Assembly: GCA_963662155.1 (NCBI GenBank)
Contig: OY759263.1
Coordinates: forward strand, 1,925,595-1,989,594
Source: Lamellibrachia columna
Lineage: Eukaryota; Annelida; Polychaeta; Sabellida; Siboglinidae
Length of the DNA: 64,000 bases
Reading direction: 5' to 3'
The translations under genes and the position numbers were made by a program. Shown piece after piece: positions 9,907 to 21,489 of this stretch. The notes beneath the pieces were generated by a model. The model saw only the letters and a program-made list of their open reading frames with translations. It was not told where the DNA came from and ran no database searches. The stretch's first letter is position 1. Each line of letters starts with the position of its first letter.

Positions 9907-10559
9907 ATAACAAGAGTAATCCATAACAGCAAATGACAAGAGTAATCCATAACAGCAAATGACAAGAGTAATCCATAACAGCAAATAACAAGAGTAATCC
10001 ATAACAGCAAATAACAAGAGTAATCCATAACAGCAAATAACAAGAGTAATCCATAACAGCAAATAACAAGAGTAATCCATAACAGCAAATAACAAGAGTA
10101 ATCCATAACAGCAAATGGCAAGAGTAATCCATAACAGCAAATAACAAGAGTAATCCATAACAGCAAATGACAAGAATAATCCATAACAGCAAATAACAAG
10201 AGTAATCCATAACAGCAAATGACAAGAGTAATCCATAACAGCAAATAACAAGAGTAATCCATAACAGCAAATAACAAGAGTAATCCATAACAGCAAATAA
10301 CAAGAGTAATCCATAACAGCAAATGACAAGAGTAATCCATAACAGCAAATAACAAGAGTAATCCATAACAGCAAATAACAAGAGTAATCCATAACAGCAA
10401 ATGACAAGAGTAATCCATAACAGCAAATAACAAGAGTAATCCATAACAGCAAATAACAAGAGTAATCCATAACAGCAAATGACAAGAGTAATCCATAACA
10501 GCAAATAACAAGAGTAATCCATAACAGCAAATAACAAGAGTAATCCATAACAGCAAATG
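9907..10559. repeat. 26-bp minisatellite, 25 copies
   Basis: Unit core caagagtaatccataacagc, with aaata/aaatga variants. All three minus frames are open for 230-257 codons because no frame of the unit has a stop; this is not a gene. Confidence 0.95.
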
Positions 10560-10724
10560 ACCGACAAATCAGGAGCGAATCATGGCTCACCATTTGGTTC
10601 ACATTTACATCACTACGTTCAAGCTCTTTCACTACTAGGCACACGACGTGGGCCGCGTCTAACCTGAACAGTGAATCCTAACGTAAAGCGACAACGAATA
10701 TATAACTTTATTTGAGTTTCCTCA

Positions 10725-10800
10725 ATGTTGAATGACTAGACATATGTTGAATGACTAGACATATGTTGAATGACTAGACATATGTTGAATGACTAGACAT
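10725..10800. repeat. 19-bp tandem repeat, 4 copies
   Basis: Unit atgttgaatgactagacat. Confidence 0.92.
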
Positions 10801-11129
10801 ATGTTGACAGAAACGTTTTCTTGAACATTAAAAATGACACAGATGATACGTATTAGCCTTGCTAAATGGGCATTGTAGACTTGATATAAAACAATAGTCA
10901 TCCTCGTGTCAGTATTCACTAACTGTGGTACGAAGAGGATAGGTAAAATGTAGTCAATCTCACAGAGCGAATGGAATACATTTTTTACTGACTGCCTAAA
11001 TGATAGCAGCGTGTATATGGTTATTACATATATATCTGACATACAAAACGCTGGAGTCGTTAAAAGATAATGTCTCCACTATCTACGTGTATAGTAATAT
11101 AGGTCAATAAAACATGGAAATGTTCCCCA

Positions 11130-11910
11130 TCATGTGTTGCCCAAACCAACAACGATATTTTAGTGTTGTGTCAGGGTCACTGCCATCGCTGACACGTACA
11201 TGTGTTGCCAAAACTAATAACGATATCTTAGTGTCACGTCAGGGTTACTACCATCACTGACACGTACATGTGTTACCCAAACTAATAACGATATCTTAGT
11301 GTCACGTAAGGGTTACTACCATCACTGACACGTACATGTGTTGCCAAAACTAATAACGATATCTTAGTGTCATGTAAGGGTTACTGCCATCACTGATACG
11401 TACATGTGTTGCCCAAACTAATAACGATATATTAGTGTCACGTCAGGGTTACTACCATCACTGACACGTACATGTGTTGCCAAAACTAATGACGATATCT
11501 TAGTGTCAGGTCAGGGTTACTACCATCACTGACACGTACATGTGTTGCCAAAACTAATAACGATATCTTAGTGTCACGTCAGGGTTACTACCATCACTGA
11601 CACGTACATGTGTTGCCAAAACTAATAACGATATCTTAGTGTCACGTAAGGGTTACTGCCATCACTGATACGTACATGTGTTGCCCAAACTAATAACGAT
11701 ATCTTAGTGTCACGTCAGGGTTACTACCATCACTGACACGTACATGTGTTGCCAAAACTAATAACGATATCTTAGTGTCACGTCAGGGTTACTACCATCA
11801 CTGACACGTACATGTGTTGCCAAAACTAATATCGATATCTTAGTGTCACGTCAGGGTTACTACCATCACTGACACGTACATGTGTTGCCGAAACCAACAA
11901 TGATGTCTTA
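11130..11910. repeat. 68-bp minisatellite, about 11.5 copies
   Basis: Core gacacgtacatgtgttgcc and agggttactaccatcactg. The acacgtacatgtgt core is a near-palindrome. Copies differ at a few bases (acgtc/acgta, aataacg/aatgacg). Confidence 0.93.
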
Positions 11911-12500
11911 GTGAGATCACTGCTGCGAGTCAGGCACTAGAAAATAATACATCTATGCACAGCATTTATGCGTTGCATTCATAACATTTTGAAACTTGTA
12001 GTTGAACGTAATGATTCATAATGAATCGACGTAATAAAATATAGGGAGGTTTAAAGCGTACTTAGCTTTATTTATGCTAAACATATTGTGTTATGGTAGT
12101 ACGATTTTGACGAATGGTCAATATTCTGCTACATAACTTCTGAGTTGATGGACATTCGGCTGAACCTTTACTAATATCACTATTTGCTTATCCAACAAAA
12201 GAAAGGAAAGGCTCAAAATGTAATCAATCGGAATTTCAATTATTTCGCATGTTACGTATTTTTTAAATATATATTTGTGAGAATCTATATGTAAATACAA
12301 AATAAATTATCGCCTCGACCTATCCGAACTCATGTGTAGTAATTAAGTAGTTCACTGTTGGTCTGATTTATTTCCGTGCACTGGTCGTATAAGAAGACCC
12401 AGAAGTGGACGGGATTGGCAGGTAAGGTCCCCACCTGCGTGCAGCTGTTGCCCCAAATATAAGGGTGATCGACGTCAACGAGCAACCAGCTGACGTCAAC
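11911..12500. other. unassigned, AT-rich
   Basis: No gene or repeat recognised. Confidence 0.4.
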
Positions 12501-12502
12501 AA

Positions 12503-12543
12503 GTGTGTGTGTGTGTGTGCGTGTGCGTGCGTGCGTGCGTGTG

Positions 12544-12579
<36 letters not shown>

Positions 12580-12690
12580 GTGGGTGGGTGGGTGGGTGGG
12601 TGGGTGGGTGGGTGGGTGGGTGGGTGGGTGGGTGGGTGGGTGGGTGGGTGGGTGGGTGGGTGGGTGCGTGAGTGGGTGCGTGTGTCGGTG
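12503..12690. repeat. tg/gtgc microsatellite passing into a gggt tetranucleotide array
   Basis: gtgc repeats to about 12580, then about 20 perfect gggt units to about 12668 and a mixed tail. The gggt block is an ideal G-quadruplex sequence. Confidence 0.95.
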
Positions 12691-12739
12691 AGTGCGCGTG
12701 CGGCCTTGCGAACTTGCGCGTGTGGTCCATCCATTTAAA

Positions 12740-13211
12740 CTACCATGAGCACCATTGACCGCTCACAAACCAGCAACTGATGAAGACACTGACCCCTGCT
12801 AACATGTCCGTCTGTGAAATCGGTGACAGGTAGTGGTCGGCTGACCTTTCTTTTGTCGGATTGTTATATCAAGAACGCACCATCTGTTGCACTGGTCAAT
12901 GTATCGAATGACGCCAACGGCCAGTCTCACTCCATTAACTCAGGCAGGGCTTCCCGTGCGCCAACACCTTCTTTGTTGTCGATCGAATGCTTCGTTTGTT
13001 AATCGTCCATTACATTTTTTTATCATGCTTAATTAGATTAATTATTTTTTTCCTGTGTATTCGTTTAATACAAAACCATAAGCTTAGTTAACAAACAGTA
13101 CTCTTCTCTTGTTGCCCAACAAAGTAACCTCAAAGTCATCATCTCCAATCTGAATTAGAGACTCCATTGCTAGTGAACGTGTTCATCAATTTGATGGATA
13201 TCAGTAAGTAA

Positions 13212-13216
<5 letters not shown>
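12740..13216. other. unassigned
   Basis: No gene recognised; AT-rich from 13000. Confidence 0.4.
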
Positions 13217-13293
<77 letters not shown>

Positions 13294-13305
13294 TATATAA
13301 TTATA

Positions 13306-13351
<46 letters not shown>
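13217..13351. repeat. ta dinucleotide array, interrupted
   Basis: Two ta blocks separated by a short AT-rich spacer near 13290-13308. Confidence 0.95.
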
Positions 13352-13352
<1 letters not shown>

Positions 13353-13687
13353 TTCTCGCGCTAGTTGTGTTGAAAATCCTCTAAGTCGCTACACGGTTAA
13401 GAAAACGGTGTGACAAATAAATTTAGACACACATGAAGCGAAAATATGACATGGTAACATAGAGACAACTCTCTGCCTCAGTATTAACAGATTGTTCTGA
13501 ACATTGCAACTTGCCAGCAGCGACCCCCCGCAACGTTGGTCATGTAAAGACTGGTCAATGATGTCGCCACAACAAAAAGAACAAGTGTCAATTGTGGACA
13601 CTGACCGTTGGCGAGACAAACAGGGAAACACAGAAATATCATCTAAACTGATCTGCAAAAACCTAATTGAAGTGGCTGTCCAGTGAA

Positions 13688-13757
13688 GATAATGACGACG
13701 TCGACGACGTCGACGACGACGACGATGATGATGATGATGATAATGATTATGATGATA
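13688..13757. repeat. gac/gat trinucleotide repeat
   Basis: gacgac and gatgat runs including gacgtc palindromes. It lies just past the donor of the 13779-13847 exon, inside its intron. Confidence 0.85.
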
Positions 13758-13778
13758 GCAAAGGTAGCAAAGACTCAC

Positions 13779-13847
13779 CAGTGTCGTCGTTGGGGTCGCC
13801 TTTCGTCCAGTTCTCCGACACGAAGTTGTCCATGATGTCCATTGTGG
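13779..13847 (-). CDS. internal 69-bp exon of an unrecognised minus-strand gene
   Basis: On the minus strand an acceptor attcag precedes 13847; two bases finish a codon, 22 codons follow, and one base is left before the consensus donor gtgagt. The product reads TMDIMDNFVSENWTKGDPND. GC-rich codon use and a perfect donor support it. The exit phase (1) fits the entry phase of the exon at 4664-4893, and the entry phase fits the exit of the exon at 37537-37589, so the three could form one transcript. A gtc/gac-rich simple repeat lies just downstream in the intron, and a 30-bp minisatellite starts 9 bases upstream of the exon. Confidence 0.6.
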
Positions 13848-13855
13848 CTGAATAC

Positions 13856-14045
13856 TGGTCGTCACACTACGACACAGACAAAGACGGGTTGTCACACAAC
13901 GACACAGACAAAGACGGGTTGTCACACAACGACACAGACAAAGACGGGTTGTCACACAAAGACACAGCCAAAGACGGGTTGTCACACAAAGACACAGCCA
14001 AAGACGGGTTGTCACACAACGACACAGACAAAGACGGGTTGTCAC
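13856..14045. repeat. 30-bp minisatellite, about 6 copies, at a splice acceptor
   Basis: Unit core cacagacaaagacgggttgt. On the minus strand each unit carries the pyrimidine-rich tract ccgtctttgtctgtgtcg. The array ends 9 bases upstream of the minus exon at 13779-13847 and touches a LINE relic at its other end. Confidence 0.9.
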
Positions 14046-14051
14046 CATTTA

Positions 14052-14935
14052 ACCATTGGGTAACAGTGACCATAATCAAATACATTTTGACCTCAATGTA
14101 AAATCAGAAAGTAAAAATAAGAAAACGTACAAGAGAAACTTCCACAAAGGTAACTACAAAGATATGAGAAAATACTAAGCAAAGCTAGACTGGAATAACA
14201 TGTTGATGAATAAAATTGAATTGAATGTTGGATATTCTAAAATAAATGTGTTCCCTTCCAAAAACAAGGAAAACAGTGTAGAAAGAAACACTTGTCAAAA
14301 GAGGCTATTAGAAAAATAGTGTTAAAACAAACTATGTGGAGGGTTTATAGGCGTACCAGAAAGGAAGATGACTATGCAAATTACAAAGATTCACTTAATG
14401 CAGCTACAACTGAAATCAGACAATCTAAAAGAAGCTATGAGCAAAAACTAGCATGTAACATAAAACATGACAGCAAGAGTTTTTATGCATATGTCAGGAG
14501 TAAACAAAACGTACAAGACAAGGTTGGACCTCTAGAAGACAGTGCTGGAAATATAGTATCACAGGGGTTTTTAATGGCGGAAGACCTAAATGGTTACTTC
14601 AGTTCAGCGTTTACCAAAGAAGATATTAGTTCATTACCAGTTGCTGATGCTAGTAGCTAAGAAAATAAAGGCAATGAAGGGTAATAAATCACCGGGAGTG
14701 GATGGAATTCCTCCAAAATTACTAATGGAAACAGTAGAACAAATCAGTATACCACTTGCAAGAGTATTCAACTTGTCATTAAAAGAGGCAGTTGTTCCGT
14801 TTGAATGGAAAGAAGCAAACATCATACCATTATTTAAAAAGGGTTCGAAAAATAAGTCAGAGAATTACAGACCAGTGAGTTTAACGTCAGTGATTTGTAA
14901 ATTATTAGAAAGGTTAATTAAAGACCACATGGTGT
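14052..14935 (+). mobile_element. CR1/L2-like non-LTR retrotransposon relic, plus copy
   Basis: It holds the linker after the endonuclease (degenerate 14052-14290), then LSKEAIRKIVLKQ-like sequence and the start of the reverse transcriptase: MKGNKSPGVDGIPPKLL, WKEANIIPLFKKGS, ENYRPVSLTSVICKLLERL. These are RT blocks 0-2 of CR1/L2-clade elements. A frameshift near 14640 separates two frames, stops interrupt the linker, and the element is cut at RLIKDHMV where an inverted copy begins. Confidence 0.88.
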
Positions 14936-15330
14936 TTCTTTCTACACCGTTTTCCTTGATTTTGGAAGGGAACAAATTTATCGATGATACTCTCAATTTC
15001 ATATTTTAGAATATTCCAACATTCAATTGCGGTCTTATTCATCAGCATGTTATTCCAATCTAGCTTTGCTAAGTATTTTCTCATATCTTTGTAGTTACCT
15101 TTGTGGAAGTTTCTCTTGTACGTTTTCTTATTTTTATTTTCTGATTTTACATTGATGTCAAAATGTATTTGATTATGGTCACTATTACCCAATGGTTCAA
15201 ATATTTTTACATTGTCCACTAATTCTTTTTGTGATGACAAAACTATATCTAATACATTTTCTCCCCTGGTTGGTTCTAGTACGTGCTGAGTAAGAAAGCT
15301 ATCCTAGTTAACTATCAAGCATCCAGATAA
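14936..15330 (-). mobile_element. CR1/L2-like relic, inverted copy
   Basis: Read on the minus strand it gives the end of the endonuclease (FLTQHVLEPTRGENVLDIVL) and the linker (NSDHNQIHFDI, YKRNFHKGNYKDMRKYLAKL, FVPFQNQGKRCRKK). The linker part duplicates 14060-14280 of the plus copy, making an inverted repeat of about 220 bp with a roughly 700-bp spacer. This copy keeps the frame better than the plus copy. Confidence 0.88.
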
Positions 15331-16920
15331 ATACTTCGTCACGATTCCTGGCTGACCGAGATGTTCCGCCATGTTCCGCCGTGGTTAGCCTGTGATTTAT
15401 CCGCATGTGTTGATGTTTAGCGAATTCCGTTCCGAAGGCCGCCTTTCGGGTCCACCGGACTAGCAAATTTATTAATATCACCTTCGCGGGGGGCTACGGC
15501 CGAAGATACAGGTTGTATATCTATGTTTGTTATTTAGCGTGATTTGTCCAACTTATGGTAACTCGAAACGCTATGACATACCTCACAAATTGTGATAAAT
15601 TTAATTAATGTTTTAAGTCACGCAGTGCGTGTGCATGAGCACGTGTATGTCACATCACCCTTACACACACGTTCAAACTCTCCGTTTGATATGTTGTTGT
15701 GCTTACCGTCTTAACAAAACAAACAACCTTATCAGTGTTTATGTTATCCTGGAATAATACATAAACAATGAATGCGAAGTACCAAAACCAGCAACATGGT
15801 GTAAAGAAAATTATTTATATATGTATATATTGATACAGCGATCAACATGCTGCATCCGGTGAGCGGGGATGTCGTTCCAGAAGCCGCTCCGCCGAAATGT
15901 AGCACGGGCGTTTCCCATTTTACAGTTATAAGTGGCAAAGATACATTCATTCGCATCCGGTTGACTTAAATCATGTTTCCGGACATAATCAGTCATGCCT
16001 CACTAAACGTACAGTAAAAGCTGTCTGACACTGTACGATCAGTTCCGTTGTTGCGCTCACAGGTAACTCCCTGAAAGTGGACGCTGTCTTAACTCACCCA
16101 ATAATTATTTTTAATATACCAGATACTATGAGCTAGGAGTGAACGTATAACACTCGCCAATCATGGTGTTTGTATAGAATGAACGTATAACACCTGCGAC
16201 AATCATGGTGTTTGCATAGAGTGAACACCGTCGACAATAATTGTTTTTTTTTGTAGAGTGAACATATGACACCGTCGACAATCATGGATTAGTTTACATC
16301 ACCAAACATGTAGTTGGACATCCCAAGAATAGCGGTTGTGTCGTCATGGTTACTAATAGGAATACGACGATTACTCCTCGAAGAGATGAAGTGCCAGAAC
16401 ACGCGTAAATCAAAGGAATTGACGGCGCGGATTGATACATTAACTTGGAGCCATGATACTAGACTACCGCTTCATTCATTGGTCGAGTCTTGTAGTCGTC
16501 GTCTCGGAACGAGGTCGCCACATGTTTCTCTACTTCAGCTGACGCGGTGTCTTATTACGTATACAAGATCGACTTCTGTTAATAAGACAAGCCAAGTCGC
16601 AGGGCGACCGGTGTCTAACTGAAAAGAACGCGCATTCAATTAACTCCATCGACGATTTATTTCATGTATCAAATGTTCAAAATGAATGTGTAAAGTGAAC
16701 GGCGTGTGTTGGCACGTGCGTCGATTGACAGCCGATTAGCCAGGACAATCACCCAGATAGACTAATGTAATGTGACTCGTTCCAGGACAACCACAGAATG
16801 ATGCATTTAGACATGTGTCTTCACATAACCCACCAAGAGCACATGTTACTGTACAAAACCACAATAAAACTGACCAACACAGCAAATCAGTTGTGGTAAT
16901 TCGGTATACGCCTGCGCTAA
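15331..16920. other. unassigned, with a few short repeats
   Basis: No gene recognised. Imperfect repeats of about 41 bp with core acaatcatggtgtttg lie at 16136-16290. A minus open frame at 15811-15996 contains FRRSGFWNDIP, which faintly recalls a LINE C-terminus (FxxRGxxLWNxLP) but is too short to call. Confidence 0.4.
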
Positions 16921-17043
16921 TACATTGTCTGCTGATCCGAGCAATCATTGTCAGTCAAACCGCCGTCAACGGAAATAGAAGACATTGTCTGCTGATCCGA
17001 GCAATCATTGTCAGTCAAACCGCCGTCAACGGAAACAGAAGAC
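16921..17043. repeat. 60-bp direct tandem duplication
   Basis: Two copies with core ctgctgatccgagcaatcat, differing at about one base. Confidence 0.93.
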
Positions 17044-17351
17044 ATTACGCTAATGAAACATGTCATCTCCTGATTGTGCAAACGCTATATCAGCGTGAAT
17101 ATGTTTTTCAACAAATTTGACAAATATCTCAGGGGGTTGTCGATAGATGAACATGTGTTCGACTCTCAATCAGCCAATGGTTTCCTTGTCCACTTCCCAT
17201 CTCTTTTTTGCTTTGAAATATAATCTTGTAAAAACATGTTTTAATGTTCGGATGATATAATATGCTTACTTTTAGATTTAGCGCAAAGTATGTGCGTCAT
17301 ATCGATCATGCGAGTAACACACTGACATGACAAACACAACGTGTAACACAC

Positions 17352-19905
17352 TGAAGTGACACATACACGGTGTAGCACACTGACACGACATACACGGAGT
17401 AGCACACTAACACGACATACACGGTGTAGCACACTAACACGACATACACGGTGTAGCACACTAACACGACATACACGGTGTAGCACACTGATACGACATA
17501 CACGGTGTAGCACACTAACACGACATACACGGTGTAGCACACTAACACGACATACACGGTGTAGCACACTGACACGACATACACGGTGTAGCACACTGAC
17601 ACGACATACACGGTGTAGCACACTAACACGACATACACGGTGTAGCACACTAACACGACATACACGGTGTAGCACACTGACACGACATACACGGTGTAGC
17701 ACACTAACACGACATACACGGTGTAGCACACTAACACGACATACACGGTGTAGCACACTAACACGACATACACGGTGTAGCACACTAACACGACATACAC
17801 GGTGTAGCACACTAACACGACATACACGGTGTAGCACACTAACACGACATACACGGTGTAGCACACTAACACGACATACACGGTGTAGCACACTAACACG
17901 ACATACACGGAGTAGCACACTAACACGACATACACGGTGTAGCACACTAACACGACATACACGGTGTAGCACACTAACACGACATACACGGTGTAGCACA
18001 CTAACACGACATACACGGTGTAGCACACTGACACGACATACACGGTGTAGCACACTGATACGACATACACGGTGTAGCACACTGACACGACATACACGGT
18101 GTAGCACACTAACACGACATACACGGTGTAGCACACTAACACGACATACACGGTGTAGCACACTAACACGACATACACGGTGTAGCACACTAACACGACA
18201 TACACGGTGTAGCACACTAACACGACATACACGGTGTAGCACACTGATACGACATACACGGTGTAGCACACTAACACGACATACACGGTGTAGCACACTA
18301 ACACGACATACACGGTGTAGCACACTAACACGACATACACGGTGTAGCACACTAACACGACATACACGGTGTAGCACACTGATACGACATACACGGTGTA
18401 GCACACTAACACGACATACACGGTGTAGCACACTAACACGACATACACGGAGTAGCACACTAACACGACATACACGGTGTAGCACACTAACACGACATAC
18501 ACGGTGTAGCACACTAACACGACATACACGGTGTAGCACACTGACACGACATACACGGTGTAGCACACTAACACGACATACACGGTGTAGCACACTAACA
18601 CGACATACACGGTGTAGCACACTGACACGACATACACGGTGTAGCACACTAACACGACATACACGGTGTAGCACACTGATACGACATACACGGTGTAGCA
18701 CACTGACACGACATACACGGTGTAGCACACTGATACGACATACACGGTGTAGCACACTAACACGACATACACGGTGTAGCACACTAACACGACATACACG
18801 GAGTAGCACACTAACACGACATACACGGTGTAGCACACTAACACGACATACACGGTGTAGCACACTGACACGACATACACGGTGTAGCACACTGATACGA
18901 CATACACGGTGTAGCACACTGACACGACATACACGGTGTAGCACACTGATACGACATACACGGTGTAGCACACTAACACGACATACACGGTGTAGCACAC
19001 TGATACGACATACACGGTGTAGCACACTAACACGACATACACGGTGTAGCACACTGATACGACATACACGGTGTAGCACACTGACACGACATACACGGTG
19101 TAGCACACTGATACGACATACACGGTGTAGCACACTAACACGACATACACGGTGTAGCACACTAACACGACATACACGGAGTAGCACACTAACACGACAT
19201 ACACGGTGTAGCACACTGATACGACATACACGGAGTAGCACACTAACACGACATACACGGTGTAGCACACTAACACGACATACACGGAGTAGCACACTAA
19301 CACGACATACACGGTGTAGCACACTGATACGACATACACGGTGTAGCACACTAACACGACATACACGGTGTAGCACACTAACACGACATACACGGAGTAG
19401 CACACTAACACGACATACACGGTGTAGCACACTGATACGACATACACGGTGTAGCACACTAACACGACATACACTGTGTAGCACACTAACACGACATACA
19501 CGGTGTAGCACACTAACACGACATACACGGTGTAGCACACTAACACGACATACACGGTGTAGCACACTAACACGACATACACGGTGTAGCACAATAACAC
19601 GACATACACGGTGTAGCACACTGACACGACATACACGGTGTAGCACACTAACACGACATACACGGTGTAGCACAATAACACGACATACACGGTGTAGCAC
19701 ACTAACACGACATACACGGTGTAGCACACTAACACGACATACACGGTGTAGCACACTAACACGACATACACGGTGTAGCACACTAACACGACATACACGG
19801 TGTAGCACAATAACACGACATACACGGTGTAGCACACTAACACGACATACACGGTGTAGCACACTAACACGACATACACGGTGTAGCACACTAACACGAC
19901 ATACA
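17352..19905. repeat. 27-bp minisatellite, about 94 copies
   Basis: Unit core gtagcacactaacacgacat with variants at four positions (cta/ctg, aca/ata, ggtgt/ggagt, cact/caat). It is open in three frames (about 855-912 codons) only because the unit is a multiple of three without stops. Variants alternate in part, giving a two-unit higher-order period around 18640-19130. Confidence 0.97.
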
Positions 19906-20817
19906 CGCGAGCAAAGCACATAACAGTGACGTGTTTGCGTGGAATTGTGGCAACGCGCAACGCAACATCGTAATGCCAACTATCTGGCGGCCTCGTCCAA
20001 ACAGCCTTCGTTGACTGAACATGACTGCGTAGAATGCGGGAGACGCGTCGCCCGTGATACGTGCCTTCAAGATATTTCCTCCTCGTCTGACGTTTAACAT
20101 TCGACGTTAAGCAAACACGTGTGTTTGTCGTCTGGCGCTAAGGCGTTGCAGGAAATCGCCGCGTAAACACGGACGGCGACTTGACTGACGCTGAGTGCTC
20201 GGATCAGCAAAAAAACGTATTTGCGCAGGCAAATTCCTTGCACCTCCAGAGAAAACAAGATAGGGAATATATGAGAAAGTAGACTCCGTGAAGAAACGTG
20301 AGACGCTGAGAAAGATTAACTGAAGGAAAGAAAGCAATAAAATAATTAATTAACGAAAACATTAGCATGCGAACCTATACAAAACGGAAGTCACACTCTA
20401 CAGGTGATGTCACGTAATTATATTTTATAGTACTTTCGACCATCATGTTGCTACAATAACATTATTATAACTTTCTTTCGTCTATGCGTGGCCTTTTCTA
20501 ATGGCTATTGTGCGACTGTGGAAGTTATTGCGGCCTTTGCAGAAACACTACTCGCTCATTGAGTAACATCATACATATCAGTCATCATATATCTGCAGCA
20601 AATGCCTGGAAGTTCATGGAAAGAAATGTGGCATAACTGTCATGCCTCAGTGGTGACTAGGCCGCATCGATTCTTGGTGAATGTGTTCCTTCGTATTTTT
20701 TGTGGAACGTACATTTCTTTTTCATACTAGCGTCCGGTCGGCAGGACCGCTATACATCTTCATTTCCGGTACACGTGTTCACGCGAATAACAACTCGGCT
20801 TCTCTCTATTTCGCCGG
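19906..20817. other. unassigned
   Basis: Moderately GC-rich to 20220, then AT-rich. Short minus open frames exist but lack support. Confidence 0.4.
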
Positions 20818-20972
20818 GAAGTGGGACAGCTCAAAGTGGGACAGCTCAAAGTGGGACAGCTCAAAGTGGGACAGCTCAAAGTAGGACAGCTCAAAGTGGG
20901 ACAGCTCAAAGTGGGACAGCTCAAAGTGGGACAGCTCAAAGTGGGACAGCTCAAAGTGGGACAGCTCAAAGC
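20818..20972. repeat. 15-bp minisatellite, 10 copies
   Basis: Unit gtgggacagctcaaa; one copy reads gtagg. Confidence 0.95.
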
Positions 20973-21139
20973 GCTTTAGACTTCAGCACCTAGAAGACCG
21001 CTCACTGGAACGCCAACTCGACTTTTGTATGAAGCGTTCAGCCACGCTGCAATTACTACGTGAAGACTATTCGCTCACACGTAATAATCACTTTCTATAG
21101 TCATTTATACAGCTGAGTGAACTGAGGCAACGCGGGGTG

Positions 21140-21215
21140 AACGTAACTGCCTCGAGTGCATTCGAACCCCCTCGATTTACTTGGCAGTTCGATATTCTAA
21201 CCACTGCTCCCCAAC
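21140..21215 (-). repeat. tRNA-derived SINE-like remnant
   Basis: On the minus strand agcagtggttagaatatc resembles a tRNA D-arm/A-box and gggttcgaatgc a B-box, spaced as in a tRNA head. There is no intact cloverleaf, so it is probably a SINE head rather than a working tRNA gene. Confidence 0.45.
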
Positions 21216-21489
21216 AATTGGGCGGTCACCTAAGTGGCCTTTCTCTAAACAGGTGAATTGATCTGGGTCCTGTTATCTACCCTTGACCACTTGACCACTT
21301 GTCATTGCATCCTTGACCACTTGTCCTTCACACGTTGGGATAAGCGAAAACGTCAGTGGGATATTTGTCTTAGAGTAGATTGCCCTACGTCCGATATAGA
21401 CCTAAGTGAAGTATGACAGCATAATCTACTCTTCCTTTGTGGACGCTCTCGACTGCCAACTGCCAAAATTTGGGACAACTGACGACTCT

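Noticed and set aside
9830..10644. Hydrophobic LLWITLVICCYG repeat ORFs in three minus frames
   Set aside because: All three frames are open at once in a 26-bp array, the mark of a stop-free repeat rather than a membrane protein gene.
12368..12738. Pro/Thr/His and Gly/Trp/Val repeat ORFs
   Set aside because: Tetranucleotide microsatellites read in all frames.
17241..19979. Open frames of 912, 884 and 855 codons on both strands
   Set aside because: They exist only because the 27-bp unit is a multiple of three and has no stop in those frames; no start context, no splice sites, and variants hit all codon positions.
21140..21215. Functional tRNA gene
   Set aside because: A- and B-box-like sequences are present but the acceptor and anticodon stems do not pair, so it is called a SINE-like remnant.
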